DNA from: Saccharopolyspora soli
GTDB lineage: Bacteria > Actinomycetota > Actinomycetes > Mycobacteriales > Pseudonocardiaceae
DNA: 64,000 nt
Reading direction: 5' to 3'
NCBI RefSeq assembly: GCF_022678645.1
Contig: NZ_JALBWV010000004.1
Location: 124,001 to 188,000 of the forward strand
Shown here: positions 44,201 through 52,762 of the stretch, in pieces
Position numbering within the stretch: position 1 is the stretch's first letter
Layout of the letters: the number at the start of each line of letters is the position of its first letter
The notes under the pieces: generated by a model
The model's input: only the letters and a program-made list of their open reading frames with translations
Told to the model about the DNA's origin: nothing
The model's database searches: none
Made by a program: the position numbers and the translations under genes

Positions 44201-45003
44201 CCGACCCCGCCACGGTGCCGGAACGGTTCGAGGGCGGGGTTGAGCTGCGGTCCGTGTCGTTCCGCTATGCGGGTACCGAGCAGTTCGCGCTGCGCGACAT
44301 CGCACTCCGGGTACGGCCGGGCGAGACGGTGGCGCTGGTTGGTGCGACCGGCGCCGGGAAGTCGACGCTGATCAAGTTGATCGCCCGGTTCTACGACGCG
44401 ACCGACGGCGCGGTCCTGATCGACGGAATGGACGTCCGGCGCTACGACCTGGCGGCATTCCACGGTCGGCTCGCAGTGGTGCCGCAAGAGGGTCACCTGT
44501 TCACCGGCGACATCGCTACCAACATCGCCTACGCGCGGCCGGAAGCCGACCCGGCCGAAATCGAGGCCGCTGCGCGGGCGGTCGGTGCCCTGCCGGGCAT
44601 CGCCATGCTGCCGCACGGCTTCCACCAGCAGGTCGGCGAGCGCGGACGCGGCCTCTCGGCGGGCCAGCGGCAGCTCGTCGCGCTGGCACGTGCCGAACTG
44701 GTCGACCCCGACATCCTGCTGCTCGACGAAGCGACCGCCGCGCTCGATCCGGCGACCGAATCGATGGTGGTCGCGGCCAGCGACCGGGTCGCCGCGAAGC
44801 GCACCACGTTCATCGTGGCGCACCGACTGGCAACGGCGGCCCGTGCGGACCGCATCGTCGTCGTCGACGGCGGTCGAATCGTGGAACAGGGCACCCACGC
44901 CGAGCTGCTCGCGGACAACAGCCACTACGCGCGCCTGTGGCGAGCCTCGGATGCGACGCCCGGCGAGGAGCCGCCACGAGTCGACGCGTCCAACATCGCC
45001 TGA
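41233..45003 (+). CDS. Fused full-length ABC exporter (two TMD-NBD halves)
   Basis: A single 1256-residue chain carries two complete exporter halves, as in Rv0194-type multidrug exporters of actinobacteria. Half one: six-helix membrane domain about 25-320, Walker A GSAGSGKSTVS near residue 377, signature LSGGQRQRVALARAL near 488, Walker B ILVLDDATSAVDP near 508. Half two: membrane domain about 690-990, Walker A GATGAGKSTL near 1037, signature LSAGQRQLVALARAEL near 1142, Walker B ILLLDEATAALDP near 1160. In the first Walker B the catalytic Glu is Asp, so that ATP site is probably weak, as in asymmetric heterodimeric exporters. A charged linker (about 595-680) joins the halves. The start is GTG 41233. 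The substrate is unknown. Confidence 0.92.
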   Translation: MSDSGNPRPPVGGWIRRLFAACRRHPIALSLAMGASVTAVGLEALVPLLTKLAVDDAVARSTDRLWWIALALVGLGVFRFASAFVRRYSAGRLALDVQHDLRRAVFAAMQRLDGGKQDALRTGQVVSRSISDLQMVNSLLSMLPLAAGTAVLAVFAIAAMLWLSPLLTVVSLIVAPLIAVVSARSKKTLFPATWSAQQRAADIAQHVEETVTGVRVVKGFGQEEREVGRLRTRARRLFAERLRAARMTSTPAASLAALPAAGQVGVLGLGGWMALQGQVSLGTFVAFAGYVAMLAGPARMLSSVMIQGQLARAGVERIHELIDSQPEVQEKSEAVALPEGPLEVRLDDVSFGYTRDQPVLRNASILVRPGETVALVGSAGSGKSTVSLLLPRFYDVHSGRITIGPAEDGATRYDIRDLRLSSLRTAVGVVFEEAFLFSDTIRGNIAYGRPDASEVDVIAAAKAAEAHEFIAALPDGYDTTVGERGLTLSGGQRQRVALARALLSNPRILVLDDATSAVDPATEAAIHDTLRSVTAQRTTLLIAHRRSTLALADRIAVLDEGRVVDIGTEAELAQRCELFQSLLAGPGESIDNRCDGQVAPSTEGTTPELWPTPDDDELADANRAAPMGGSRGMGDMSIPPTPELIEGIRKLPAATDQPVLRDADPTAPDPDFKLSRLLRPIRWGLLLTVLLVAGDALTSIALPSLVRQGIDGGVGAANVDVLWVVTGLGAVVVAAAWLVVKLQTVITARTGETLLYLLRLRSFAHLQRLGLDYYERELAGRIMTRMTTDVDALSTFLQTGLATFVVSVLTLVGIAGALLITDVSLAVVAMAVLPILLVATAIFRKVSATAYAEARERVSTVNADLQENVSGMRVAQAHRREGHAAKVFAQRSDAYRRSRLRAQRYIATYFPFVALLSEIAQAAVLGVGAARVASGELTAGVLVAFLLYLGLFFSPVQQLSGVFDGYQQAKVGLRRIGELLRTSTSVPSPADPATVPERFEGGVELRSVSFRYAGTEQFALRDIALRVRPGETVALVGATGAGKSTLIKLIARFYDATDGAVLIDGMDVRRYDLAAFHGRLAVVPQEGHLFTGDIATNIAYARPEADPAEIEAAARAVGALPGIAMLPHGFHQQVGERGRGLSAGQRQLVALARAELVDPDILLLDEATAALDPATESMVVAASDRVAAKRTTFIVAHRLATAARADRIVVVDGGRIVEQGTHAELLADNSHYARLWRASDATPGEEPPRVDASNIA

Positions 45004-45009
45004 CCGGAC

Positions 45010-45236
45010 GCGAGCAAGGGAACCTTCCTGTCACCGGCTGCTCAACGCGGCCCCGAGACGTGAGCAAGGGAACCTTTCTGTCACCAACCAGCGCCACCGC
45101 GGGGCGGAGTGACAGGAAGGGAACCTTCCTTTCATCCGCCGCCGACCCGCCGGGCTGGGATGCCGCAAGGGAACCTTCCTGTCACCAGACCGCCGCGGTG
45201 GGGCGTTGGGTGTGCAGAGGGGAATTTTCCCGCCAC
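45010..45236. repeat. Regular array of five repeat copies, 50-51 bp period
   Basis: The GGG cores of five copies start at 45018, 45068, 45119, 45169 and 45220. Spacers of about 26-30 bases are unrelated to each other. Copies 1, 2, 4 and 5 are forward; the fifth is decayed. Copy 3 (TGACAGGAAGGGAACCTTCC) is a hybrid that carries the flank of both orientations. The array starts 7 bases after the ABC exporter stop. No cas gene is near. Confidence 0.92.
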
Positions 45237-45623
45237 TCTCCGCGACCGGGATTGGCGTTCGCCCACACCGTGCTGGGGCTCGCGGTGCAGTAGTGCCGAC
45301 GGGTCCGTGAACTGGGAAAGGTCGGTCACAGGGCGGGAACACAGCGTGTCCGTGAAACGTCATACTAGAGGTGGGCGACAACCCAGACGGAGTAGTACCA
45401 AGCGACGCCAACCTCAAGCGGGGCAGGCTAGTGCAGCCGATGATCGTTCGCGTGAGCCGAACGGGGAGCATTCCCCACACGCTGGGCTTTCGTGATCGAT
45501 TTTGTGACCGACTTCGTCGACCGAACGGCCGTACTGTGTGTCAACCTCGCGAATCGGACCGCTAGCCTGGTACCTGAGTGTGTCTGTAAATCACGAGCAT
45601 ATGGATCGAGGCGAACGCCAGCC
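45237..45623 (+). other. Upstream region of kgd
   Basis: No gene is supported in these 0.39 kb. The last 100 bases probably hold the kgd promoter: TAGCCT, near 45563, lies about 60 bases before the GTG and could be a -10. An open frame extends leftward from kgd to 45492, but its codon use is poor and the protein similarity begins at 45624. Confidence 0.4.
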
Positions 45624-48600
45624 GTGTCCAGCAGCCCTGCGTCACAGTTCGGCCCCAACGAGTGGTTGATCGAGGAGATGTACGAGCAGTTCCTCCAAGA
45701 TCCCACTTCAGTAGACTCGGCGTGGCACGAATTCTTCGCCGACTACAAGTCGGGCCAGGCAGCCACCGAGAACACCGCTGCTGCGGCTGCCGCTGCAGCG
45801 GCCCCGACGACCACGGCAACCGCGACGCGCACCAGTGAGACCAATGGGCAGGCCCCGCCTGCCGCCGCTGCGACCGCACCTCCGGCGAGCACACCCGCCG
45901 CTGCACCCAAGCCGTCCCCGCAGCAGGCCGCCAAGGCCGCTCCGGTGAAGGAGCCACCGGCCGGTGGCGACGTCAAGACGCTGCGCGGTGCCGCTGCCGC
46001 GATTGCCAAGAACATGGATCAGTCGCTGACCGTGCCGACTGCGACGAGCGTGCGCGCGGTCCCGGCCAAGCTGCTGTTCGACAACCGCATCGTCATCAAC
46101 AACCACTTGAAGCGGAACAAGGGCGGCAAGGTCTCCTTCACCCACCTGATTGGCTACGCGCTGGTCCGGGCGGTGCGGGACTTCCCGAACATGAACCGCC
46201 ACTACGGCGAGGACGCCAAGGGCAAGCCCGCGGCCGTCACGCCGGAGCACATCAACCTGGGTCTGGCCATCGACCTGCCGGGCAAGGACGGGTCGCGCAA
46301 CCTCGTGGTCGCTTCCATCAAGGCGTGCGAGGACATGACCTTCTACCAGTTCTGGCAGGCGTACGAGGACATCATCCGCAAGGCCCGCAGCAACGCCCTC
46401 ACCACCGAAGACTTCGCTGGCACCACGATCTCGCTGACCAACCCCGGCCCGTCCGGCACGAACCACTCGGTGCCGCGGTTGACCAAGGGGCAGAGCGCGA
46501 TCATCGGCGTCGGCGCGATGGATTACCCGGCCGAGTTCCAGGGCGCCAGCGAGAAGACGCTGGTCGACATGGGCATCAGCAAGATCGTGACGCTCACGTC
46601 CACCTACGACCACCGCGTCATCCAGGGCGCGGAGTCGGGTGACTTCCTGCGCAAGGTCCACCAGTTGCTGCTGGGCGGGGACGGGTTCTTCGACGACATC
46701 TTCGCCTCGCTGCGCATCCCGTACGAGCCGGTGCGCTGGACGCAGGACATCCCCGAGGGCGCGGTGGACAAGACCGCCCGCGTGCTCGAACTGATCGACG
46801 CCTACCGCACTCGCGGCCACCTGATGGCCGACATCGACCCGCTGAACTACCGGCAGCGGCGGCACGAGGACCTCGACGTCCTGTCGCACAGCCTGACGCT
46901 GTGGGACCTGGACCGCGAGTTCGCCGTCGGCGGTTTCGCGGGCAAGGAGCACATGAAGCTCCGCGACGTGCTGGGCGTGCTGCGCGACTCGTACTGCCGC
47001 ACGGTCGGTGTCGAGTACATGCACATCCTCGAACCCGACGAACGCGAATGGCTGCAGCAGCGGGTCGAGAAGCCGCACACCAAGCCCGAACCGTCCGAGC
47101 AGAAGTACATCCTGTCGAAGCTCAACGCGGCCGAGGCGTTCGAGACCTTCCTGCAGACCAAGTACGTCGGTCAGAAGCGCTTCTCGCTGGAAGGCGCCGA
47201 AACCGTGGTGCCGCTGCTGGATGCCGTGCTGGACACCTCGGCGGCGCACGAGCTCGACGAGGTCGTCATCGGCATGCCGCACCGCGGTCGGCTCAACGTG
47301 CTGGCCAACATCGTCGGCAAGCCGATCTCGCAGATCTTCCGCGAGTTCGAGGGCAACCTGGACCCGGGCCAGGCGCACGGCTCCGGTGACGTCAAGTACC
47401 ACCTCGGTGCCGAGGGCAAGTACTTCCGGATGTTCGGCGACGGCGAGACGAAGGTGTCGCTGACGTCCAACCCGTCGCACCTGGAAGCCGTCGACCCGGT
47501 GCTGGAGGGCATCGTCCGCGCCAAGCAGGACCTGCTGGACAAGGGCCAGGAGGGCTTCACGGTCCTGCCGGTGCTGCTGCACGGCGATGCGGCTTTCGCT
47601 GGTCAGGGCGTTGTCGCTGAGACGCTGAACCTGTCGCTGCTGCGCGGCTACCGCACCGGCGGCACGGTTCACGTGATCGCCAACAACCAGGTCGGTTACA
47701 CCACCGCGCCAGAGCACTCGCGGTCGAGCAAGTACTGCACCGACGTGGCCAAGATGATCGGTGCCCCGGTGTTCCACGTCAACGGCGACGACCCGGAGGC
47801 TTGCGTCTGGGTCGCCAAGCTGGCCGTGGCGTACCGCCAGGCGTTCGGCAAGGACGTCGTGATCGACATGGTCTGCTACCGCCGCCGCGGGCACAACGAG
47901 GGTGACGACCCGTCGATGACGCAGCCGAAGATGTACGACGCGATCGACAAGATGCGCAGCGTCCGCAAGGTCTACACCGAGGCGCTGATCGGCCGCGGTG
48001 ACATCACCGTCGAAGAGGCCGAGAAGGCGCTGAAGGATTACGCGTCCCAGCTGGAGCACGTGTTCAACGAGGTGCGCGAGTTGGAGAAGCACCCGCCAGC
48101 GCCGAGCCCGTCGGTGGAGGCCGAGCAGTTGGTGCCGCGCGGGCTGGCCACGGCGATCTCGCGGGAGACCGTGGAGCGCATCGCCGAGTCACAGATCAAC
48201 CTGCCGGAGGGCTTCACCCCGCACCCGCGCGTCAAGCCGGTGCTGGAACGGCGCGCCAAGATGGGTCGCGAAGGCGGCATCGACTGGGCGTTCGGTGAGC
48301 TGCTGGCGTTCGGCTCGCTGGTCATGGAGGGCCGCCAGGTCCGCCTGACCGGCCAGGACAGCCGCCGCGGCACCTTCGGCCAGCGGCACTCGGTGCTCAT
48401 CGACCGCAAGGACAACACCGAGTACACCCCGCTGCAGAACCTGTCGAGCGACCAGGCGAAGTACATGGTCTACGACTCGGCGCTGTCGGAGTTCGCGGCG
48501 CTGGGCTTCGAGTACGGCTACTCGGTCGGCAACCCGGACTCCCTGGTGCTGTGGGAAGCGCAGTTCGGTGACTTCTTCAACGGCGCCCAGTCGATCATCG

Positions 48601-49307
48601 ACGAATTCATCTCGTCGGGCGAGGCCAAGTGGGGTCAGCGGTCCGACGTGGTCATGCTGCTGCCGCACGGGCACGAGGGCCAGGGGCCGGACCACACCTC
48701 CGGGCGCATCGAGCGGTGGCTGCAACTGTGCGCCGAGGGGTCGATGACGGTCGCGCTGCCGTCGACTCCGGCGAACTACTTCCACCTGCTGCGGCGGCAC
48801 GCGTTGGACGGCATCCACCGTCCGCTGGTGGTGTTCACACCGAAGTCGATGCTGCGGTTGAAGGCCGCGAGCAGCCCGGTCGAGGACTTCACCGAGGGCA
48901 AGTTCACGTCGGTGATCGACGACCCGGCGCAGCCGGACCCCGCTGGGGTGCGCAACGTGGTGCTGTGCACCGGCAAGCTCTACTACGAACTGGCCGCGCA
49001 CCGGGACAAGCAGGGCATCACCGACACCGCGATCGTCCGGTTGGAGCAGCTCTACCCGTTGCCGCACCGCAAGCTGGGTGCGGTGTTCGAGCGGTACCCG
49101 AATGCCACCTCGATCCGGTGGACGCAGGAGGAGCCAGCCAACCAGGGTGCGTGGCCGTTCCTGGGCTTGGCCCTGCCGGAACTGTTCCCGCAACTGGTCG
49201 GCAAGCTCGAAAGGGTCTCGCGCCGTCCGATGGCCGCACCGGCCACCGGTATGGCCAAGGTCCACGAGGTCGAGCAGGCCGAGGTCGTGCACGAAGCCTT
49301 CGCCTGA
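45624..49307 (+). CDS. kgd: Multifunctional 2-oxoglutarate metabolism enzyme (E1/E2-like, Kgd)
   Basis: In actinobacteria this ThDP enzyme serves as the E1 of 2-oxoglutarate dehydrogenase and also as decarboxylase/carboligase, in the TCA cycle. The 1227-residue protein matches the usual length. It starts [20 protein letters not shown], followed by an Ala/Thr/Pro-rich linker (about 52-112) and an E2-like acyltransferase domain (about 118-355) with the catalytic [14 protein letters not shown]. Then come the E1 domains with [34 protein letters not shown] and [13 protein letters not shown] for ThDP-Mg binding. There is no lipoyl domain, as expected for this family. GTG 45624 has GAGGCG upstream. 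GarA-type control is known in relatives but not visible here. A strong hairpin ends the gene. Confidence 0.95.
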   Translation: MSSSPASQFGPNEWLIEEMYEQFLQDPTSVDSAWHEFFADYKSGQAATENTAAAAAAAAAPTTTATATRTSETNGQAPPAAAATAPPASTPAAAPKPSPQQAAKAAPVKEPPAGGDVKTLRGAAAAIAKNMDQSLTVPTATSVRAVPAKLLFDNRIVINNHLKRNKGGKVSFTHLIGYALVRAVRDFPNMNRHYGEDAKGKPAAVTPEHINLGLAIDLPGKDGSRNLVVASIKACEDMTFYQFWQAYEDIIRKARSNALTTEDFAGTTISLTNPGPSGTNHSVPRLTKGQSAIIGVGAMDYPAEFQGASEKTLVDMGISKIVTLTSTYDHRVIQGAESGDFLRKVHQLLLGGDGFFDDIFASLRIPYEPVRWTQDIPEGAVDKTARVLELIDAYRTRGHLMADIDPLNYRQRRHEDLDVLSHSLTLWDLDREFAVGGFAGKEHMKLRDVLGVLRDSYCRTVGVEYMHILEPDEREWLQQRVEKPHTKPEPSEQKYILSKLNAAEAFETFLQTKYVGQKRFSLEGAETVVPLLDAVLDTSAAHELDEVVIGMPHRGRLNVLANIVGKPISQIFREFEGNLDPGQAHGSGDVKYHLGAEGKYFRMFGDGETKVSLTSNPSHLEAVDPVLEGIVRAKQDLLDKGQEGFTVLPVLLHGDAAFAGQGVVAETLNLSLLRGYRTGGTVHVIANNQVGYTTAPEHSRSSKYCTDVAKMIGAPVFHVNGDDPEACVWVAKLAVAYRQAFGKDVVIDMVCYRRRGHNEGDDPSMTQPKMYDAIDKMRSVRKVYTEALIGRGDITVEEAEKALKDYASQLEHVFNEVRELEKHPPAPSPSVEAEQLVPRGLATAISRETVERIAESQINLPEGFTPHPRVKPVLERRAKMGREGGIDWAFGELLAFGSLVMEGRQVRLTGQDSRRGTFGQRHSVLIDRKDNTEYTPLQNLSSDQAKYMVYDSALSEFAALGFEYGYSVGNPDSLVLWEAQFGDFFNGAQSIIDEFISSGEAKWGQRSDVVMLLPHGHEGQGPDHTSGRIERWLQLCAEGSMTVALPSTPANYFHLLRRHALDGIHRPLVVFTPKSMLRLKAASSPVEDFTEGKFTSVIDDPAQPDPAGVRNVVLCTGKLYYELAAHRDKQGITDTAIVRLEQLYPLPHRKLGAVFERYPNATSIRWTQEEPANQGAWPFLGLALPELFPQLVGKLERVSRRPMAAPATGMAKVHEVEQAEVVHEAFA

Positions 49308-49320
49308 TTCACGGCTGACA

Positions 49321-49355
49321 CGGGCCGCCGGTTCCCACCAGGAACCGGCGGCCCG
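49321..49355 (+). terminator. Terminator hairpin of kgd
   Basis: A perfect 15-bp stem (CGGGCCGCCGGTTCC and complement) with a 5-base loop starts 14 bases after the kgd stop and is followed by TTT. Confidence 0.85.
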
Positions 49356-49396
49356 TTTCGTGTCGCGGCCCGGCAGCAGGCCCTGGCGCGGTTCCG

Positions 49397-49521
49397 TGGC
49401 AGGAAGGTTCCCTTCCTCACGTCAGGCTGGGTGCGGTCGCGCCGTTTCGGCGTGGCATTCAGCTCCGGCCTCCGGCCGAGGGCCAGGGCGCGCAGCAGGA
49501 GCATGGGAACTTTTCCGTCAG
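49397..49521. repeat. Two copies of the intergenic repeat
   Basis: A reverse copy (49397-49421) and a decayed forward copy (49498-49521, core GGGAACTTTTCCGTCA) lie between kgd and the small downstream gene. The first copy reads antisense to kgd, but a conventional terminator already lies in between. Confidence 0.8.
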
Positions 49522-49622
49522 CAAAGCCAGTTCCGTTGCCGTGCCCGACATGGCGTTTCGTAGTCTGCTGTTCTGCCCACCCTGAGCACACCGTCCCAGG
49601 ACGGACAAACTAGGAGGACACG

Positions 49623-49799
49623 GTGTATTTCACCGACCGCGGCATTGAGGAACTCGAAGATCGTCGCGGTGACGACGAGGTCACGCTGGCCTGGGTCGCC
49701 GACCGGATGCGGGCCTTCGTGGACCTCAACCCCGAGTTCGAGGACGCCACCGAGCGGCTGGCCACGTTCCTCGCCCGCGACGACGCCGACGACGAGTAA
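49623..49799 (+). CDS. Small acidic protein, DUF6104-type, downstream of kgd
   Basis: A 58-residue protein starts at GTG 49623, with AGGAGG about 8 bases upstream. It reads YFTDRGIEELEDRRGDDEV, then LAWVADRMRAFVDLNPEFED, and ends in an acidic tail (ARDDADDE). It is very acidic and helical. Small proteins of this pattern occur next to kgd in many actinobacteria and have no proven function; the family name is from memory. The conserved place suggests a link to 2-oxoglutarate metabolism, but its own terminator and the hairpin after kgd imply a separate transcript. Confidence 0.8.
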   Translation: MYFTDRGIEELEDRRGDDEVTLAWVADRMRAFVDLNPEFEDATERLATFLARDDADDE

Positions 49800-49816
49800 C
49801 GGCGAAGACCGCGGGA

Positions 49817-49854
49817 AGAGCCCTTCGCTGACACGGGCATGGCAGCGGGGCTCT
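49817..49854 (+). terminator. Terminator hairpin of the small kgd-linked gene
   Basis: AGAGCCC (49817-49823) pairs with 49848-49854 and CGCTG (49826-49830) with 49843-49847, leaving a 2-base bulge and a 12-base loop. It starts 18 bases after the stop. From there to 50057 I see nothing. Confidence 0.6.
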
Positions 49855-50057
49855 CCCCAGCCGCCCTTCCATCGCGAACTCGGACCGTCCCGAGATGCGG
49901 TCGCCCGCTTCGACGCGTTCGAGCCAGTCCCGCGCTCAATCGTCGGCCGCGGAATTGAACCGCATTCATGACGCCGTTCACAGCCGGACGGCAGATTCCC
50001 CAACCGGATGGGCCTCTTACGCCACGCGTCCGCCGAACAGCCCTTCACAACGATCGA

Positions 50058-50159
50058 CAGCAAGGGAACCTTCCTGCCGCAAATGACAGGAAGGTTCCCA
50101 TCCTCGCGTCGACACGGGCTCCGTCGACCCGGCAGTGGCAGGAAGGTTCCCTTGCTCCA
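50058..50159. repeat. Cluster of the intergenic repeat, 3 copies
   Basis: A forward copy (50058-50078) faces a reverse copy (50084-50106), and a second reverse copy (50135-50159) ends 4 bases from the 3' end of the ABM-domain gene, reading in that gene's sense. Confidence 0.88.
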
Positions 50160-50162
50160 CGG

Positions 50163-50801
50163 TCAGCTCCTGTAGTGGGTGATGCTTCGGTGCAGTCGGT
50201 AGAGGTTGTCGGCGGTCGGGGGTTCGAGGTGGTGGGTGCCGTTGGTGGCTGCCGCTTCATCGGACCACTCCTCGTAGATCAGCACCCTGGCGCCGTCGAT
50301 GCTGATGTGGAAGTGGACGGCGTGCAGCCCCGGCGGGAGATCAGATTCCGCACCGATCCGGGCGCGAGCCTCGTCGAGCAGGTTCCGCGCGTGCTCGATG
50401 CCGTTGGCGTCCGACGTGAAGACCGCCACCACTTCGCCGCGACCGCGCTCGGTCGCGGCGAGGCTGCCGTGCAGGCGGTACCGGACCAGTCCAGGACGTT
50501 CGATGCCCGGCACGACTTCATCGATGCCGCGCACCAGAGCTGGCCGGTAGGTCCGCATGAACTCGCGGTGCGCATCGTCGTCGGTCCACTGCGCGTAGTT
50601 CAACACGGTCGCTCCGTCGCCGCTCACGAAGCAGTTCAGCGACAGGAACGCCTTCGGCTGTGGCGCGTTCTGCCACTCCTCGATAGTCGCGTCCACCGCG
50701 TCCCGCTGCCGTTGCGGGGTGCCCACGAGCCACGGGCTGACCAGGATCGTGCCAACGTCGGATCGGGTGATGTCGGGCAGTGCGTTGCAGCTGGTCGTCA
50801 T
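50163..50801 (-). CDS. Tandem antibiotic-biosynthesis-monooxygenase (ABM) domain protein
   Basis: The 212-residue protein has two ABM ferredoxin-like repeats, about residues 15-100 and 115-205. Each half shows the family pattern of a strand, a helix and a late aromatic strand: FLSLNCFVSGDGATVLNYAQ with WTDDDAHREFM in the first, and HAVHFHISIDGARVLIYEEW with SDEAAATN in the second. ABM proteins act as cofactor-free oxygenases on polyketide anthrones or in haem/quinone chemistry, but many have unknown roles. GGGGAGG is close upstream of ATG 50801. It is isolated on its strand, so no pathway can be named. Confidence 0.82.
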   Translation of the reverse strand: MTTSCNALPDITRSDVGTILVSPWLVGTPQRQRDAVDATIEEWQNAPQPKAFLSLNCFVSGDGATVLNYAQWTDDDAHREFMRTYRPALVRGIDEVVPGIERPGLVRYRLHGSLAATERGRGEVVAVFTSDANGIEHARNLLDEARARIGAESDLPPGLHAVHFHISIDGARVLIYEEWSDEAAATNGTHHLEPPTADNLYRLHRSITHYRS

Positions 50802-50911
50802 CGGGCCTCCCCTTGCTCACCAACTCCGGCAACGATCCTCAAATCTCCACCAAAGTAGAAGTCAAGCCGTAGCCGCCGGGACCGGGAAACTCCCACCCCC
50901 GGACTACGCGA

Positions 50912-50989
50912 GTGACAGGAAGGTTCCCTTCCTCGCACCGGCCGCCTCCTCTATCCGCGGTCCGGTGACAGGAAGGTTCCCTTGCTTCG
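50912..50989 (-). repeat. Two copies of the intergenic repeat in a divergent gap
   Basis: Two reverse copies (50912-50937, 50965-50989) lie between two divergent genes. This is one of two clusters with no gene 3' end nearby. The remaining 0.17 kb up to the Q/D-rich gene shows only its GGAGGA ribosome site. Confidence 0.88.
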
Positions 50990-51162
50990 ATTCCGCTAGG
51001 CCCGCAAACCGGTTGGGGCTCGCTTCTGCGGTGTTCGAACGTGGCCGGGGCGGTGCCGGGATTGGGGAATTGATCCACTACGGGGTGACGTACCCGGCGA
51101 GTGCGGCAGATGTGTGATCGCCTCTGCGGTGGCAATGCCAACCACGACTACGGAGGAGTTTC

Positions 51163-51564
51163 ATGCGACGTCTGCTTGCCAGCACCCTGCTCACCGGCCT
51201 TGCCGTGTTGGGAACGGCCGGAACTGCCGCTGCTGCCCACGAACCGCAGCCGCCGGACCCGGACCAGGTTCTGGCCACGATCGCCGAAGCGATCGGCGAC
51301 TTCCAGCAGTCGTCCGAGCAGGACCAGTTGGGCCAGGACGACCAGTCGAGCCAGGGAGACATGCCGAGCCAGGACGCCCTGTTGGGCCAACAGGACCAGG
51401 AGAGCCAACAAGGCCAACAGGACCAGGAAGGCCAGCTGGGCCAACAGGACCAAGAAGGCCAGCAGGACCTGCTCAGCCCCGAAGACCAGCAGGGCCAGGA
51501 CGACCAGCAGGAACAGGACGACCAGCTCTCCGACCCGACGGGTGGGCTGGCCGGGATCCGCTGA
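51163..51564 (+). CDS. Secreted Gln/Asp-rich low-complexity protein
   Basis: The 133-residue precursor has a clear signal peptide ([20 protein letters not shown], then AAAA-HE with cleavage near residue 25). The mature chain is almost wholly low complexity: after about 25 ordinary residues it consists of Gln-, Asp-, Glu- and Gly-rich repeats such as [13 protein letters not shown] and GQDDQ. There is no Cys. It is strongly acidic and probably disordered, perhaps calcium-binding or part of an extracellular matrix or spore coat, but no function is known. GGAGGA precedes the ATG. A strong hairpin follows the stop. Confidence 0.7.
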   Translation: MRRLLASTLLTGLAVLGTAGTAAAAHEPQPPDPDQVLATIAEAIGDFQQSSEQDQLGQDDQSSQGDMPSQDALLGQQDQESQQGQQDQEGQLGQQDQEGQQDLLSPEDQQGQDDQQEQDDQLSDPTGGLAGIR

Positions 51565-51574
51565 ACCCACTGAC

Positions 51575-51616
51575 CGCGCCGCGCCCCACTCGTCGAAGGC
51601 GGTGGGGCGCGGCGCG
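51575..51616 (+). terminator. Terminator hairpin of the Q/D-rich protein gene
   Basis: A perfect 15-bp stem (CGCGCCGCGCCCCAC and complement) with a 12-base loop starts 11 bases after the stop. Confidence 0.85.
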
Positions 51617-51721
51617 TTGTGCAGCGGCGCTAACCAGTCAGTGCAGAAAGTCGAGATGGACCGGTCTGCCCGCACCGGGCCAAACTCCGTTGCGACGAGC
51701 ACCATCCAGAGTGGAGGCGAG

Positions 51722-52762
51722 TTGCGCGCACTGGTGAAGACCTCACCCGCGCCTGGCTTGGAGTTGGCTGAGCTCCCCGATCCCACGCCCGGTCCGAACG
51801 AGGTGGTGGTGCGGGTGATGCGCACCGGGATCTGCGGGACGGACCTGCACATCGCGTCGTGGGACGACTGGGCGGCGCGCACCGTGCCCACCCCGCTGGT
51901 CGTCGGTCACGAGTTCGCCGGTGAGGTGGTGGCGATCGGCAGCGCGGTGACCCAGGCCGAGGTCGGCGATTTCGTCAGCGGTGAAGGCCATTTGGTGTGC
52001 GGCAAGTGCCGCAACTGCCTCGCGGGCCGCCGTCACCTGTGCGCGCACACGAAGGGCCTCGGGGTGCACCGAAACGGCGCGTTCGCCGAGTTCGCCGTGT
52101 TGCCGGAGCAGAACGTCTGGGTGCATCGCAGCGCGGTCGATCCGGATGTCGCGGCGATCTTCGACCCGTTCGGCAATGCGGTGCACACCGCGCTCAGCTT
52201 CCCGGTCGTCGGTGAGGACGTGCTGATCACCGGCGCCGGGCCGATCGGGCTGATGGCGGCGTCGGTGGCCAAGCACGCGGGTGCGCGTCACGTGGTGATC
52301 ACCGATGTCAGCGAGCACCGGCTGGAACTGGCCCGGCGGGTCGGGGTGGATCTGGCCGTGGACGTCTCGCGGACCCGCATCGCGGACGCGCAGCAGCAGT
52401 TGGGCATGAGTGAAGGCTTCGATGTCGCGATGGAGGTCTCCGGGCAGCCGTCGGCGTTGCGGGAGGTCGTGGAGAACATGTCGCACGGTGGCCGGATCGC
52501 GATGCTGGGGCTGCCCGCCGAGAGCTTCTCGTTCGACTGGAGCTCGGTGGTGTTCAAAATGCTGACCGTCAAAGGCATCTACGGGCGGGAGATGTTCGAA
52601 ACCTGGTATGCGATGTCGGTGCTGCTGGAGTCCGGATTGGACCTCGCGCCGGTCATCACGCACCGGTTCCCGTACACGCAGCATGCCGAGGCGTTCGACA
52701 CGGCCCGCAGCGGCCGGTGCGGCAAGGTCATCCTCGACTGGACAGCGAAAGGTTCCGCCTGA
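51722..52762 (+). CDS. tdh: L-threonine 3-dehydrogenase
   Basis: This zinc-dependent medium-chain dehydrogenase oxidises L-threonine to 2-amino-3-ketobutyrate with NAD+. The 346-residue protein has the catalytic zinc site in GICGTDLHI near residue 39, with GHEFAGEV next. The structural zinc Cys are in [15 protein letters not shown] near residue 96, and the NAD motif is [15 protein letters not shown] near residue 168. TTG 51722 is the start because GGAGG lies 5-6 bases before it. The frame is open for 200 codons further left, overlapping the Q/D-rich gene, and is not used. The stop overlaps the kbl ATG by one base, which confirms the threonine pathway. Confidence 0.93.
   Translation: MRALVKTSPAPGLELAELPDPTPGPNEVVVRVMRTGICGTDLHIASWDDWAARTVPTPLVVGHEFAGEVVAIGSAVTQAEVGDFVSGEGHLVCGKCRNCLAGRRHLCAHTKGLGVHRNGAFAEFAVLPEQNVWVHRSAVDPDVAAIFDPFGNAVHTALSFPVVGEDVLITGAGPIGLMAASVAKHAGARHVVITDVSEHRLELARRVGVDLAVDVSRTRIADAQQQLGMSEGFDVAMEVSGQPSALREVVENMSHGGRIAMLGLPAESFSFDWSSVVFKMLTVKGIYGREMFETWYAMSVLLESGLDLAPVITHRFPYTQHAEAFDTARSGRCGKVILDWTAKGSA

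Noticed and set aside
43342-44925. 527-codon minus-strand open frame inside the ABC exporter
   Set aside because: Antisense shadow of the second exporter half; it contains no recognisable domain.
45010-45236. CRISPR array
   Set aside because: Spacing is regular, but repeats are short, occur in both orientations and are scattered over the whole window in many small groups; no cas genes are present.
45708-48092. 794-codon minus-strand open frame inside kgd
   Set aside because: It is the antisense shadow of a real GC-rich gene; the forward frame has full Kgd similarity.
51101-51721. Long N-terminal extension of Tdh
   Set aside because: It overlaps the Q/D-rich gene in another frame and gives Pro/Arg-rich nonsense; TTG 51722 has a good ribosome site.
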